DNA of 9,020 bases from Actinomycetes bacterium (GTDB lineage: Bacteria > Actinomycetota > Acidimicrobiia > Acidimicrobiales > Palsa-688): assembly GCA_021808665.1 (NCBI GenBank), contig JAKBBA010000131.1, forward strand, positions 1 through 9,020, written 5' to 3'. The translations under genes and the position numbers were made by a program. This document shows, in pieces, positions 1-6,090 of the stretch (the first letter of the stretch is position 1; each line of letters starts with the position of its first letter). The notes beneath the pieces were generated by a model. The model was not told the origin of the DNA. It searched no databases and was given only the letters and a program-made list of their open reading frames with translations.

Positions 1-1467
1 CCGGGGCGGGGCGGACTCGACCAGCATCCGGGCCGGGAGCAGGCCGAGCAGCTCGTCGGTCACGGTCATCTGCACCCCCATCTGGTAGATCGGGGCGGGG
101 TCGAGGCTGCCGTCGAGCACCCGGGCGCCGGTCAGGTAGAACCCCCGCCAGGTGGCGTTGACGGTGGCATAGCCCAGCCTCCGGTAGGCGGCGGCTTTCA
201 CCCGGCGGGCATCCATGTCGGTCGGGTCGAGGCGGATCACGTACGTCGCCAGCTCGGCGGCGAAGCGGGCATCGCCCGACTCCAAAGCAACGGCCGCCCG
301 CTCGAGGACCGCTCCCCGGCCGCCCATGGCTCCGACGAGTTTGTGGGCCTGTTCTGCTCTTGGGGTGGGGTCGAGCGCCAACGGGTCGCCGTCGAACCAG
401 CCGATGTAGCCGGTGTAGATCGCCGGCACCGTGTGGGCGACCGACCCGTAGAACGGCTGAAGCCACCGCCGGTTTCCGGCCAGGTGCGGGGGCAGCTTCA
501 CCAGGCGGGCGATCTCGTCTTTGGCCAGGCCCCGGTTGGCCCAGCGGATCGTCTGGTCGAGCGTGTACTGGATGGCGTCGCGGTAGTCGCGCAGCACCTG
601 GCGCATCTCGGCCCGGTCGGTTACCGGCGGGCCGTGCTGGAGGACCATCTGCTCGCAGCCGGTTGCCACTCTCGCCATCAAGTCGATGCTCTCGTACCAG
701 GCTTTCGGGTCTCGGAACTTGGCGCCGCGCAGCGTGTAGAGGTTGGGGAACCCGTGGTCTTGGATCACCTCGGCCGAGCACAGCACGCCGTCGTCGGGGA
801 GCACCACGCAGATCTCCGAGGCCGCCTCGCTCGGCACGTGGTGCATCTCCAGGCGCACCCCGCCGGCGGTCACCTCCAGACGGTCGTCGAAGACGTGGGT
901 CGGGGCGACGAACCCGTTGGGCCCGGGGACGAACGTCGGGCCGATACCTGCGTTCATACCCTCCATGTCCGCCCCGTCGAGGACCATGCTGTACATGGCC
1001 ATCGCCCTCGCCCCCATGATCGGGCCGATCAGCCCGGTCTCTTGTTGGTACTCGGCGAGCAGCGACGAATGGGCGTAGATCGGCACCCTTCCCGAGGCGA
1101 CGTCGTCGGGGTCGACCAGGGCGGAGGTACCCTGCACGTGGTCGGTGTGATGGTGGGTGTAGACGATCGCCGCCACCGGGGCGTCGGTCAGCCGCCGCAA
1201 GTCGGCCAGGACCGCCTGCGCCTGGGCGGTGTCCATGCCGGTGTCGATCACCACCATCCCCTCGGGCCCGACCACCGCGATGATGTTGGCCAGGTTGTAG
1301 CCCACCGCGCAGTACACCCGGTCCACGACCCGGTGAATCTTGCGCTCGAACAGCTTCCCGTGGGCGGCGAGGTCCGGGTGGATCGCCGCCGGACAGTCCA
1401 GCCGGGCTGCGAAGCCGCCGGCCCCGCCGCCCGACACCGCACCCCGCGCGCTGCCGGCAGCGCTCAT
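1..1467 (-). CDS. SdsA1/BDS1-family zinc alkyl sulfatase, C-terminus cut by window edge
   Basis: This metallo-beta-lactamase-fold enzyme is expected to hydrolyse primary alkyl sulfates (SDS-like) to alcohol and sulfate using two zinc ions. The frame is open to base 1, giving 489 codons; family members are about 620-660 aa. Visible metal motif: HxHxDH with H105, H107, D109 and H110. Further ligands E214, E233 and H278 keep the 19- and 45-residue spacing I recall for SdsA1 E280/E299/H344. The family block PNLYTLRGAKFRD (241-253) follows. The region around 300-430, including GSVAHTVPAIYTGYIGWFDG, matches the alkyl-sulfatase dimerisation domain. The C-terminal SCP2-like domain should begin near the window edge. 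No signal peptide is seen, unlike Pseudomonas SdsA1, so it is probably cytosolic. The ATG at 1467 overlaps the stop of the upstream membrane-protein gene as ATGA, indicating translational coupling. Family assignment is strong; the substrate is inferred. Confidence 0.93.
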   Translation of the reverse strand, partial: MSAAGSARGAVSGGGAGGFAARLDCPAAIHPDLAAHGKLFERKIHRVVDRVYCAVGYNLANIIAVVGPEGMVVIDTGMDTAQAQAVLADLRRLTDAPVAAIVYTHHHTDHVQGTSALVDPDDVASGRVPIYAHSSLLAEYQQETGLIGPIMGARAMAMYSMVLDGADMEGMNAGIGPTFVPGPNGFVAPTHVFDDRLEVTAGGVRLEMHHVPSEAASEICVVLPDDGVLCSAEVIQDHGFPNLYTLRGAKFRDPKAWYESIDLMARVATGCEQMVLQHGPPVTDRAEMRQVLRDYRDAIQYTLDQTIRWANRGLAKDEIARLVKLPPHLAGNRRWLQPFYGSVAHTVPAIYTGYIGWFDGDPLALDPTPRAEQAHKLVGAMGGRGAVLERAAVALESGDARFAAELATYVIRLDPTDMDARRVKAAAYRRLGYATVNATWRGFYLTGARVLDGSLDPAPIYQMGVQMTVTDELLGLLPARMLVESAPPR

Positions 1468-2201
1468 GGGGCCGCCGTCCCCGCCGGGCTCGTCCCGCAC
1501 GCCTGTGGCGCGACCGGCCCGGCTTTGCGGGTGCCGTCGCTCACCTCGCGGCGCATCAGAAGCCACACCGCCATCAGCGCCGCCAGCGTCATGGCCACCT
1601 CGATCGACTCGGGACCGGCGCCCAGCTTGTGGCGCACGCTCGACAACGACGGGGTCAGCACCAACCCGTGCACCACGAACGACGCCACGTACAACCCCAC
1701 CACCGACACCACCGTCACCGGTGCCGCCCAGCGGTGGCGCAGAGGCGCCTGGTAAGCGACGGATGCAACGACAGCGGTCACGACCACCGTCACCGCCATG
1801 AACGGCACGTCACCGCCGCTCGGACCGCCGATGCTGCCCGTCCCGACTGCCAGCAGCTCCCACACCACCAGGTGCACGCCGGCCACCACCCAGCCCAACC
1901 CGGCCACTACACCCAAGCGCACGCCGATGACGGGCAGAGGCGCATGGCCCCGCTCCCGGGCGGCGAACACGACGGGCACGAAGCACACCGGGGCGAACAC
2001 CGGCACCAGCGCCCCGAGCAGCGCCGTCACCGCCACATGGTCACCGCCGCTGCGCCCTGCCACCAGGTGCAGCGCACCGAGGGCCACCCCGAGGCCCACG
2101 AACAGCTCCACCCGCTGGCGCAGCAAACGCCGCGACGGCGAACCACGACCCAACAGCCGGGCCAGCTCGGCACGGCCCGTCCTACCGGCCGACGCAGACA
2201 T
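1464..2201 (-). CDS. Six-helix integral membrane protein of unknown function
   Basis: A 245-aa protein that I do not recognise as a named family. About six hydrophobic segments are visible, near residues 30-48, 54-80, 90-117, 131-150, 159-181 and 200-216. They are separated by short basic loops such as ARERGHAPLP and YQAPLRHRW. The N-terminus (about 28 residues) is arginine-rich and likely cytoplasmic, and the last 30 residues are polar. No catalytic or nucleotide-binding motif is seen. It is locked into an operon on both sides: its ATG shares an A with the stop of the collagen-like gene (TGATG), and its TGA overlaps the ATG of the alkyl sulfatase (ATGA). The context suggests a membrane role for the sulfatase/surface-protein operon, such as transport of a sulfated compound, but that is only inference. 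The long plus-strand reading frames across this stretch are composition shadows. Confidence 0.8.
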   Translation of the reverse strand: MSASAGRTGRAELARLLGRGSPSRRLLRQRVELFVGLGVALGALHLVAGRSGGDHVAVTALLGALVPVFAPVCFVPVVFAARERGHAPLPVIGVRLGVVAGLGWVVAGVHLVVWELLAVGTGSIGGPSGGDVPFMAVTVVVTAVVASVAYQAPLRHRWAAPVTVVSVVGLYVASFVVHGLVLTPSLSSVRHKLGAGPESIEVAMTLAALMAVWLLMRREVSDGTRKAGPVAPQACGTSPAGTAAP

Positions 2202-3568
2202 CAGCCAACCTGGGCGCAGATGGCCGAATAAGAAATGGTAACTGAACCGCCGTACTGGTTAGTGAAAGTGAACGCCCACTCATTCACATCAGCGGGGTTG
2301 GCCTCAACCTGGCCATAATTCATGTTAACTCCAACATCTAGTACGCCGTCGGGAGACCACCATTGACCGCTGATCGCGTAGTCACCGCTCGGACAGGAGG
2401 CGATCTCCAAAGGTGAGCCCTCCCCGGAGGCCAGCGTAACAGGGTTGGCCTGGGAAAAAGTGATCCCGGCCACGCCAGCAGGACCCTGGGGTCCTTGCGG
2501 CCCGACGAGACTGGTACCCGCCGTCGGCCATCCGGTCGACGTCTTCGGCCCGTAGAGCACCTCCGTGGCGGTGTCGAGGTAGAAGTCACCGACGGCGCCG
2601 AGCGTGCTGGCCGGGGGCGCTGTCGTACCGTTGAGGATGGTGTTCCCGTTGGTCCCGTTGGTGCCTTGGGGGCCGATGAGGCTCGTGCCGCTCGATGGCC
2701 ACCCGGTCGAGGTCTTCGGCCCATAAAGGGTTTCCCCATATTCGGTCCCAGAGCTGGTGTCGAGGTAGAAGTCACCGACGGCGCCGAGCGTGCTGGCCGG
2801 GGGGGCGGTCGCGCCGCTCAGGATGGTGTTCCCGTTGCTACCGTTGATACCGTTGATACCGTTGATACCGTTGATACCGTTGGTGCCTGGTGGGCCGACG
2901 AGGCTGGTCCCCGTCGTTGGCCATCCGGTGGAGGTCTTCGGCCCGTAGAGCACCTCCGTGGCGGTGTCGAGGTAGAAGTCGCCGACGGCGCCGACCGTGC
3001 TGGCTGGGGGCGCCGTCGCGCCGCTCAGGATGGTGTTCCCGTTGGTGCCGTTGGTGCCGTTAGCGCCGGCCGGACCTTGTTGGCCTTGGGGGCCGGTTGT
3101 CCCTTGGGGGCCGGTTGTCCCTTGGGGGCCGGGGCAGCCACCCGACGTCAGTGCGGCGCCGCCCACGACGGGCATGTTGAGGTGCGTGCCGCCCATCGAC
3201 CCGGCGAATTGGGCGTCACCGAAGGAGAAAATTCCTCCGTCTGCCGCGACAAGCCAGTAGCCGCCGTCGCCAGCGGTGGGGATGATACCCACGATCGGGG
3301 CGTTGAGGTGTTGTCCGGCCATCGATCCGTAGTAGCGGGCGCCACCGAAGGTGAACACCCCTCCGTCGGCGGCCACCTGGTAGTAGCCGCCGGCCGCCGA
3401 CCCGCACACCGACGATGCGAGCACGGCCGATGCCGTCGAGTTGTTGAGGGTGCCGCTGGCCGATAGTGACAGCGCTCCAGAGGCGGGAAGCGCTATGCCC
3501 GCGCCTGCTAGCACGAGGGTCGTTGCGATCACAGTGCCGGCACGGCGCGGCGTCAGTCTTGTCTTCAT
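2201..3568 (-). CDS. Secreted collagen-like repeat protein
   Basis: A 455-aa exported protein. Residues 1 to about 32 form a signal peptide (MKTRLTPRR, then a hydrophobic stretch and an ALPASG cleavage region). Residues 60-138 hold two copies of the GYWLVAADGGIFSFGDA-type repeat, each ending in GSM-GG-HLN-P-VG, which is typical of Acidimicrobiia surface proteins. Residues 146 onward alternate Gly-X-Y tracts (about 147-177, 225-247, 299-308, 356-366) with three near-identical globular modules (about 178-224, 248-298, 309-355) of the GDFYLDT...LYGPKTSTGWP type. That type is common in bacterial and viral collagen-like fibres. A unique tail of about 90 residues with three cysteines in all (C392, C451 and the early C55) ends the protein. 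The start was chosen at ATG 3568 because AGGAGA lies at 3578-3583. The frame is open further upstream, but that stretch would cover the sulfatase 3' end. The likely role is a trimeric cell-surface fibre or adhesin; no anchor motif is seen. Confidence 0.85.
   Translation of the reverse strand: MKTRLTPRRAGTVIATTLVLAGAGIALPASGALSLSASGTLNNSTASAVLASSVCGSAAGGYYQVAADGGVFTFGGARYYGSMAGQHLNAPIVGIIPTAGDGGYWLVAADGGIFSFGDAQFAGSMGGTHLNMPVVGGAALTSGGCPGPQGTTGPQGTTGPQGQQGPAGANGTNGTNGNTILSGATAPPASTVGAVGDFYLDTATEVLYGPKTSTGWPTTGTSLVGPPGTNGINGINGINGINGSNGNTILSGATAPPASTLGAVGDFYLDTSSGTEYGETLYGPKTSTGWPSSGTSLIGPQGTNGTNGNTILNGTTAPPASTLGAVGDFYLDTATEVLYGPKTSTGWPTAGTSLVGPQGPQGPAGVAGITFSQANPVTLASGEGSPLEIASCPSGDYAISGQWWSPDGVLDVGVNMNYGQVEANPADVNEWAFTFTNQYGGSVTISYSAICAQVG
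2504..3040 (-). repeat. Three long imperfect repeats in the collagen-like gene
   Basis: Three DNA segments, about 2897-3040, 2675-2830 and 2504-2647, encode nearly the same module of about 47-52 residues (NTILSGATAPPAST, GDFYLDT, LYGPKTSTGWP, GTSLVGP). They are very similar at the DNA level. For example, ccggtcgacgtcttcggcc and its variants recur, as does ggtgtcgaggtagaagtc. The middle copy has about five extra residues (SSGTEYGE). The high nucleotide identity suggests recent duplication or gene conversion. Confidence 0.85.
2840..2884 (-). repeat. Tandem 9-bp repeat encoding Gly-Ile-Asn
   Basis: Four perfect plus-strand copies of accgttgat run from 2840 to 2875. Degenerate copies lie on either side (2831-2839 and 2876-2884). 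On the coding strand they give the Gly-Ile-Asn triplets of the second collagen-like tract. A unit of 9 bp keeps the frame when copies are lost or gained, so the length of this tract can change by slippage without breaking the protein. Confidence 0.9.
3086..3121 (-). repeat. Two perfect 18-bp tandem repeats encoding Thr-Thr-Gly-Pro-Gln-Gly
   Basis: The plus-strand unit ttgggggccggttgtccc occurs twice in a row, followed by a partial third copy. It encodes the first Gly-X-Y tract of the collagen-like protein. The unit is a multiple of three, so copy-number change preserves the frame. Confidence 0.85.
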
Positions 3569-3577
3569 GGTGTGTGA

Positions 3578-3585
3578 TCTCCTCT
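3578..3585 (-). promoter_or_regulatory. Ribosome binding site of the collagen-like gene
   Basis: The minus strand reads AGAGGAGA about nine bases before ATG 3568. It is one of the strongest Shine-Dalgarno sequences in the window. It decides the start of the collagen-like protein and rules out the open reading extension to 3784, which would include 72 residues with no secretory character. Confidence 0.75.
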
Positions 3586-3692
3586 TCGACGGGGTAGTTG
3601 GGGGCGGAACGTGCGGGCCGGCTGTGCTCTTGTGGCGGCCCTGGCGGCACGGCCCGGTGCGGTCTCGGGTTGGCCGCCATGCAATGGACTGC

Positions 3693-5222
3693 TCATACCG
3701 GCGCCTCGACGGCGAGCTTGGGTTGGCGGGGTTGGGGGAGGTGGTCGTAGAGGTCGGCGACCATGTCGGTGCGCCGGGTGGCACAGGTCGGGTCGGCCCA
3801 GCGGTTGTGCCACTGATACGGGTCGTCTTCGAGGTTGTAGAGCTCGCCTTCGCTGCCGTGGTAGCGGCCGCCGGCCTCGTAGGCGGTGGCCAGCCAGCCG
3901 TCGGTGTAGATGGAGCGGAAGTGCAGGTCGACGGCGTCGAACTGGCTGTCCCACTCGGTGATCACCCGCTGACGGTCCGATCCGGGGGCGGTGGGAAGAA
4001 CCTCGCCTTCGATGAAGGATGCGACGGGCAGGCCGGCGATGTGACAGAAGGTGGCGGCCAGGTCGATCTGACCGACCGGCTCGGAGACTTCGGCGGGGGC
4101 GATGCCGGCTGACGGTGCGGGGCGCCAGATCATCGGCAGGTGCATCAACGCGTCGCAGTGATAAGAGCCCTTGAACAACAGCCCGAAGTCGCCTTGGAGC
4201 TCGCCGTGGTCGGTGGTGAAGAACACGTCGGTGTCGTGGTCCCAGCCCCGGTTCGTAACGTAGTCGAGCACCCGGCCGAGGGCGGCGTCGATGAGCTGGT
4301 TCTCGGCATGCACCAAGGCGTTGACCTCACGCACCTGGTCGTGGGTCATGAGCTTGGGTACGAAGGTGGCCGGGCCGCCTTCGAGGTTGGAGAACGACCC
4401 GTCGTAGTAGCCGAGCCAGTGCGACGGCTTGCCCGAAAGGACCTTCTCGCACGCTTGGACCGTGCCGGGGTGGCCCGCCGGCAGATCCAGGTCACGCCAG
4501 GAGATCTTGCGGGCCTCGGACTCGGGTGGGTCCCAGGGGTGATGCGGATCGGGGAAGCTCATCCAACAGAACCAGTCCTCGCGGTCGTCGAGGCCCGACA
4601 GCCAGGCCATTGTGCGCTCGGCGACCCAGTCGGTGTGGTACATGTCGGGCGGGATCGGGTTGTAGGCGGTCTGGAGCAGGCCGGTGTCGCCGTAGCCGGC
4701 GTCGTTGAAGCGGGGCGGGTCACCTGGGGCGATGATCTGGAAAAAGCCCTTCGTGTACTCGGGCGAGCTCGCTTCGAGCCACCGGCCGTAATGCCACAGC
4801 TTCTCCGCCCCGTGCATAGCCAGCTCCAGATGCTCGAAACCCCGGTGCGGGCCGGTCGAGCCCTCCTTGGCCATGCGGTTCTCCGGCCAGTGGCCTTCCA
4901 GGTCGAACGCCGGCTCGAAATGCGCCTTGCCGAGCAGGGCTGTGCGGTAACCGTGGTCGTGGAGGTACTCGGCGACCGACGCCGCGTCGGCCGGGAGTGG
5001 CACCCCGTTGGCGTACACGCCGTGGGTGCGGGGGTACTGGCCGGTCAGCATCGACGAGCGGGCCGGCATGCACACCACGTTCTGGTTCATCGCCCGCCGG
5101 TAATTGATACCGGTCGCAGCAAGGCGGTCCGCCACCGGGGTCGCGGCGATCTGGCCGCCGTTACAGCCGAGCGAGTCGTAGCGCTGCTGATCGGTCGTCA
5201 CGAACAGGATCTTGCGGCCCAT
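3693..5222 (-). CDS. Type I (formylglycine-dependent) sulfatase
   Basis: A sulfatase/alkaline-phosphatase-superfamily hydrolase of about 509 aa that cleaves a sulfate ester, possibly a related phospho- or phosphono-ester. Residues are counted from a GTG at 5225; the ATG at 5222 is residue 2. D12 and Q13 in VTTDQQRYD begin the metal site. C52 in CMPARSSMLTG is the predicted formylglycine, with R56. K100 and H102 are in GKAHF, H228 and H229 in PDPHHPW, D339 and H340 in FTTDHGE, and K352 in FKGSYH. All expected active-site elements are present. The CxPAR form differs from the usual CxPSR but occurs in the superfamily. No signal peptide is seen, so the enzyme is predicted to be cytosolic. The upstream 60-aa ORF stops at 5222-5224, giving a TGATG overlap that favours the ATG. 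An activating formylglycine-generating enzyme is not in the window. The natural substrate cannot be read from the sequence. Confidence 0.92.
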   Translation of the reverse strand: MGRKILFVTTDQQRYDSLGCNGGQIAATPVADRLAATGINYRRAMNQNVVCMPARSSMLTGQYPRTHGVYANGVPLPADAASVAEYLHDHGYRTALLGKAHFEPAFDLEGHWPENRMAKEGSTGPHRGFEHLELAMHGAEKLWHYGRWLEASSPEYTKGFFQIIAPGDPPRFNDAGYGDTGLLQTAYNPIPPDMYHTDWVAERTMAWLSGLDDREDWFCWMSFPDPHHPWDPPESEARKISWRDLDLPAGHPGTVQACEKVLSGKPSHWLGYYDGSFSNLEGGPATFVPKLMTHDQVREVNALVHAENQLIDAALGRVLDYVTNRGWDHDTDVFFTTDHGELQGDFGLLFKGSYHCDALMHLPMIWRPAPSAGIAPAEVSEPVGQIDLAATFCHIAGLPVASFIEGEVLPTAPGSDRQRVITEWDSQFDAVDLHFRSIYTDGWLATAYEAGGRYHGSEGELYNLEDDPYQWHNRWADPTCATRRTDMVADLYDHLPQPRQPKLAVEAPV

Positions 5223-5404
5223 CACCGGCCCCCCGAGTTACCCTCGGACGCGATGGGGGGTTCCCCGGCCGTCTCCAGGCCGTCTTCGAGCAAGCCGACC
5301 AACTCCATCAAACCGACGAAGCGCCGACGACCAGGGCCCGAGCAGTCGAGCACTCCCACCAGGCGCCCCTCGCCGTCACGTTCCACCTCGATCACCGCTC
5401 GCAT
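5222..5404 (-). CDS. Small unknown protein (60 aa), first gene of the sulfatase operon
   Basis: A 60-aa ORF starting MRAVIEVERDGEGRLVGVLD, then a GRRRFVGLMELVGLLEDGLE helix and a polar Gly/Ser-rich end. I do not recognise a named family. The pattern of two beta strands followed by an amphipathic helix resembles small unannotated actinobacterial proteins. Evidence that it is real: a near-consensus GGGGAGGAA lies just upstream of ATG 5404, and its TGA overlaps the sulfatase start as TGATG. The frame is open back to 5455, but no comparable RBS is seen there. Its cotranslation with the sulfatase suggests a partner or regulatory subunit (inference). The codon use is high-GC like its neighbours. 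Confidence 0.65.
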   Translation of the reverse strand: MRAVIEVERDGEGRLVGVLDCSGPGRRRFVGLMELVGLLEDGLETAGEPPIASEGNSGGR

Positions 5405-5606
5405 CACATTCCTCCCCGCCACAGCCCGGACCGGGCAGCGGCATACCGACATCATGAACGTCGCCGCGTCGCCTGTCCCCAGGGAAAATCCCTAGTCTTT
5501 CGTCCACGACCCCCTGGGTCCGGGCCCTGGCCTCCCTAGGTTCAGACGTCTGGAGATCGGGGGTCGGGGGCCGCCCCCACACCCCTGCGCGGCTCACGAG
5601 CCACCG
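5405..5606. promoter_or_regulatory. Intergenic control region upstream of the sulfatase operon
   Basis: About 200 bases without a convincing gene, lying between the leftward operon and the rightward transposase remnant. It holds AGGGAAAATCCCT at 5481-5493 (5-bp arms around AAA), resembling the two-fold sites bound by LuxR/NarL-type response regulators. It also holds the perfect 10-bp palindrome cagacgtctg at 5543-5552, and a GC-only hairpin at 5566-5578 with no following T run. I could not pick a clear -35/-10 pair for the operon; a poor candidate is CATGAT around 5453-5458. The operator role is inference from position and symmetry. Confidence 0.35.
5409..5417 (-). promoter_or_regulatory. Ribosome binding site of the 60-aa gene
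   Basis: The minus strand reads GGGGAGGAA, followed by four bases and ATG 5404. It matches the anti-Shine-Dalgarno sequence well and supports the 5404 start over the upstream in-frame ATG. Confidence 0.65.
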
Positions 5607-5900
5607 CTACAGGACATTCTCACCTCAGTGGTGGCGGGCCGGTCCCTCCGGTCGTTGGCCTCTTCTTTCGACAGGTCGAAGTCGTGGGTGGCCAAACAGC
5701 TCGTCCGTATGGGGGTCTTCACCCTGCGACACGGAATCCGGCTGCACCACATCGCTGCGGGTCGGGGGCACAAGGGACGGCGGATCATCGTCTTGGTGTG
5801 CAACCTCGATATCCGAGTCCTAAGTGAGGATGGCGAACCGCTCCGCCACCTCACCCCGGACCCGTCCAAGGACTATCAACCCATCACCGGCGGGTCCTGA
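5607..5900 (+). pseudogene. IS481-family transposase remnant, internally deleted in frame
   Basis: A residual ORF, open from about 5607 (first usable start GTG 5628, 90 aa). Its N-terminal piece, ILTSVVAGRSLRSLASSF then SKSWVAKQLVRM, matches the helix-turn-helix of actinobacterial IS481 transposases (typically ITAVVLEGRS...VSKGWVSRLVARY). Directly after it, GVFTLRHGIRLHHIAAGRGHKGRR and then LDIRVLSEDGEPLRHLTPDPSKDYQP match the extreme C-terminus of the same family (RLHHIGIGRAHAG, DLDIRV, ELTLDPTKDYQP). The linker and the whole DDE integrase core, roughly 250-300 residues, are missing, and the join keeps the frame. The enzyme cannot transpose. Whether the mini-protein is made is unknown. Family recognition is from memory of conserved blocks. 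Confidence 0.8.
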
Positions 5901-5903
5901 TTG

Positions 5904-5966
5904 CCTATTGCGCATAGGTTCGCCTGTCCACGATGTCTCGCGACATCACAGCGTGGGCCGTAGTCA
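5904..5966 (+). mobile_element. Probable right-end region of the IS481-type element
   Basis: The 66 bases after the transposase stop hold two short inverted repeats: cctattgcgcatagg (5904-5918) and gatgtctcgcgacatc (5932-5947, arms GATGTC/GACATC). A string like this with tgtcca just before it is what I recall at the right ends of actinobacterial IS481 elements, so the element probably ends within about 5945-5966, next to the 14-bp repeat at 5967. I could not identify a matching left inverted repeat near 5590-5620, so the exact ends are uncertain. Confidence 0.4.
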
Positions 5967-5980
5967 CTCGTATTCGAACT
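5967..5980 (+). repeat. Left arm of a 14-bp inverted repeat around the MazF-like module
   Basis: ctcgtattcgaact is the exact reverse complement of 6615-6628. It contains the TTCGAA palindrome. Both arms carry the codons TCG TAT TCG AAC (Ser-Tyr-Ser-Asn) in the strand that reads into the segment from outside. See the finding on inversion. Confidence 0.9.
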
Positions 5981-6042
5981 TCGATGACGAGCGGGAACGC
6001 CTGCGGTCCTTCACCAACCGTCCGAACCTGACAACGAATTAA
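5968..6042 (+). pseudogene. Orphan C-terminal coding fragment ending at TAA 6040-6042
   Basis: The plus frame reads SYSNFDDERERLRSFTN, then RPNLTTN and a stop. It looks like genuine coding sequence of the host: most third positions are G or C (GAC GAG CGG ... CGC CTG CGG TCC TTC ACC AAC), with a hydrophilic helical composition. It has no start or body, because the IS remnant lies directly upstream. The first four residues, encoded by the left inverted-repeat arm, equal the last shared residues (SYSN) of the truncated minus-strand ORF at 6610-6810 in the same frame. It is most simply read as that gene's displaced tail. The parent protein family is unknown. Confidence 0.5.
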
Positions 6043-6049
6043 GTCTGAG

Positions 6050-6084
6050 GTGCTAGCATCCCTTGCATCGGACAGTGCTAGCAT
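6050..6084 (+). promoter_or_regulatory. Operator and leaderless promoter of the CcdA/MazF-like module
   Basis: The 10-mer gtgctagcat occurs twice, at 6050-6059 and 6075-6084, 25 bp apart. Each copy contains the perfect palindrome TGCTAGCA. The downstream copy holds TAGCAT (6079-6084), a good actinobacterial -10, ending six bases before the GTG at 6091. The transcript therefore probably starts at or next to the start codon, and no Shine-Dalgarno sequence is needed. Paired palindromes over a promoter fit autorepression by the antitoxin or the toxin-antitoxin complex, as is usual for these modules. No clear -35 is seen. Confidence 0.6.
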
Positions 6085-6090
6085 GCCGAC

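Noticed and set aside
343..1755. A 470-codon plus-strand reading frame, with others at 360-1019 and 1340-1801
   Set aside because: These are antisense to the alkyl sulfatase and the membrane protein, both well supported. Their products are Arg/His/Gly-rich with no domain, which is typical of shadow frames in high-GC DNA.
2840..2884. Tandem 9-bp repeats as a CRISPR-like or iteron array
   Set aside because: The repeats have no spacers, sit in frame within a coding region and encode Gly-Ile-Asn triplets of the collagen-like tract.
3569..3784. A 72-residue N-terminal extension of the collagen-like protein
   Set aside because: It would overlap the sulfatase 3' end and bury a clear signal peptide. 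A strong RBS lies directly before ATG 3568.
4140..5495. A 451-codon plus-strand reading frame
   Set aside because: It is antisense to the type I sulfatase, whose active-site motifs are all intact on the minus strand.
5566..5578. GC-rich hairpin as an intrinsic terminator
   Set aside because: The stem is only 5 bp and is not followed by a T run on either strand.
5594..5869. A 91-codon minus-strand ORF
   Set aside because: It is antisense to the recognisable IS481 transposase remnant and shows no domain.
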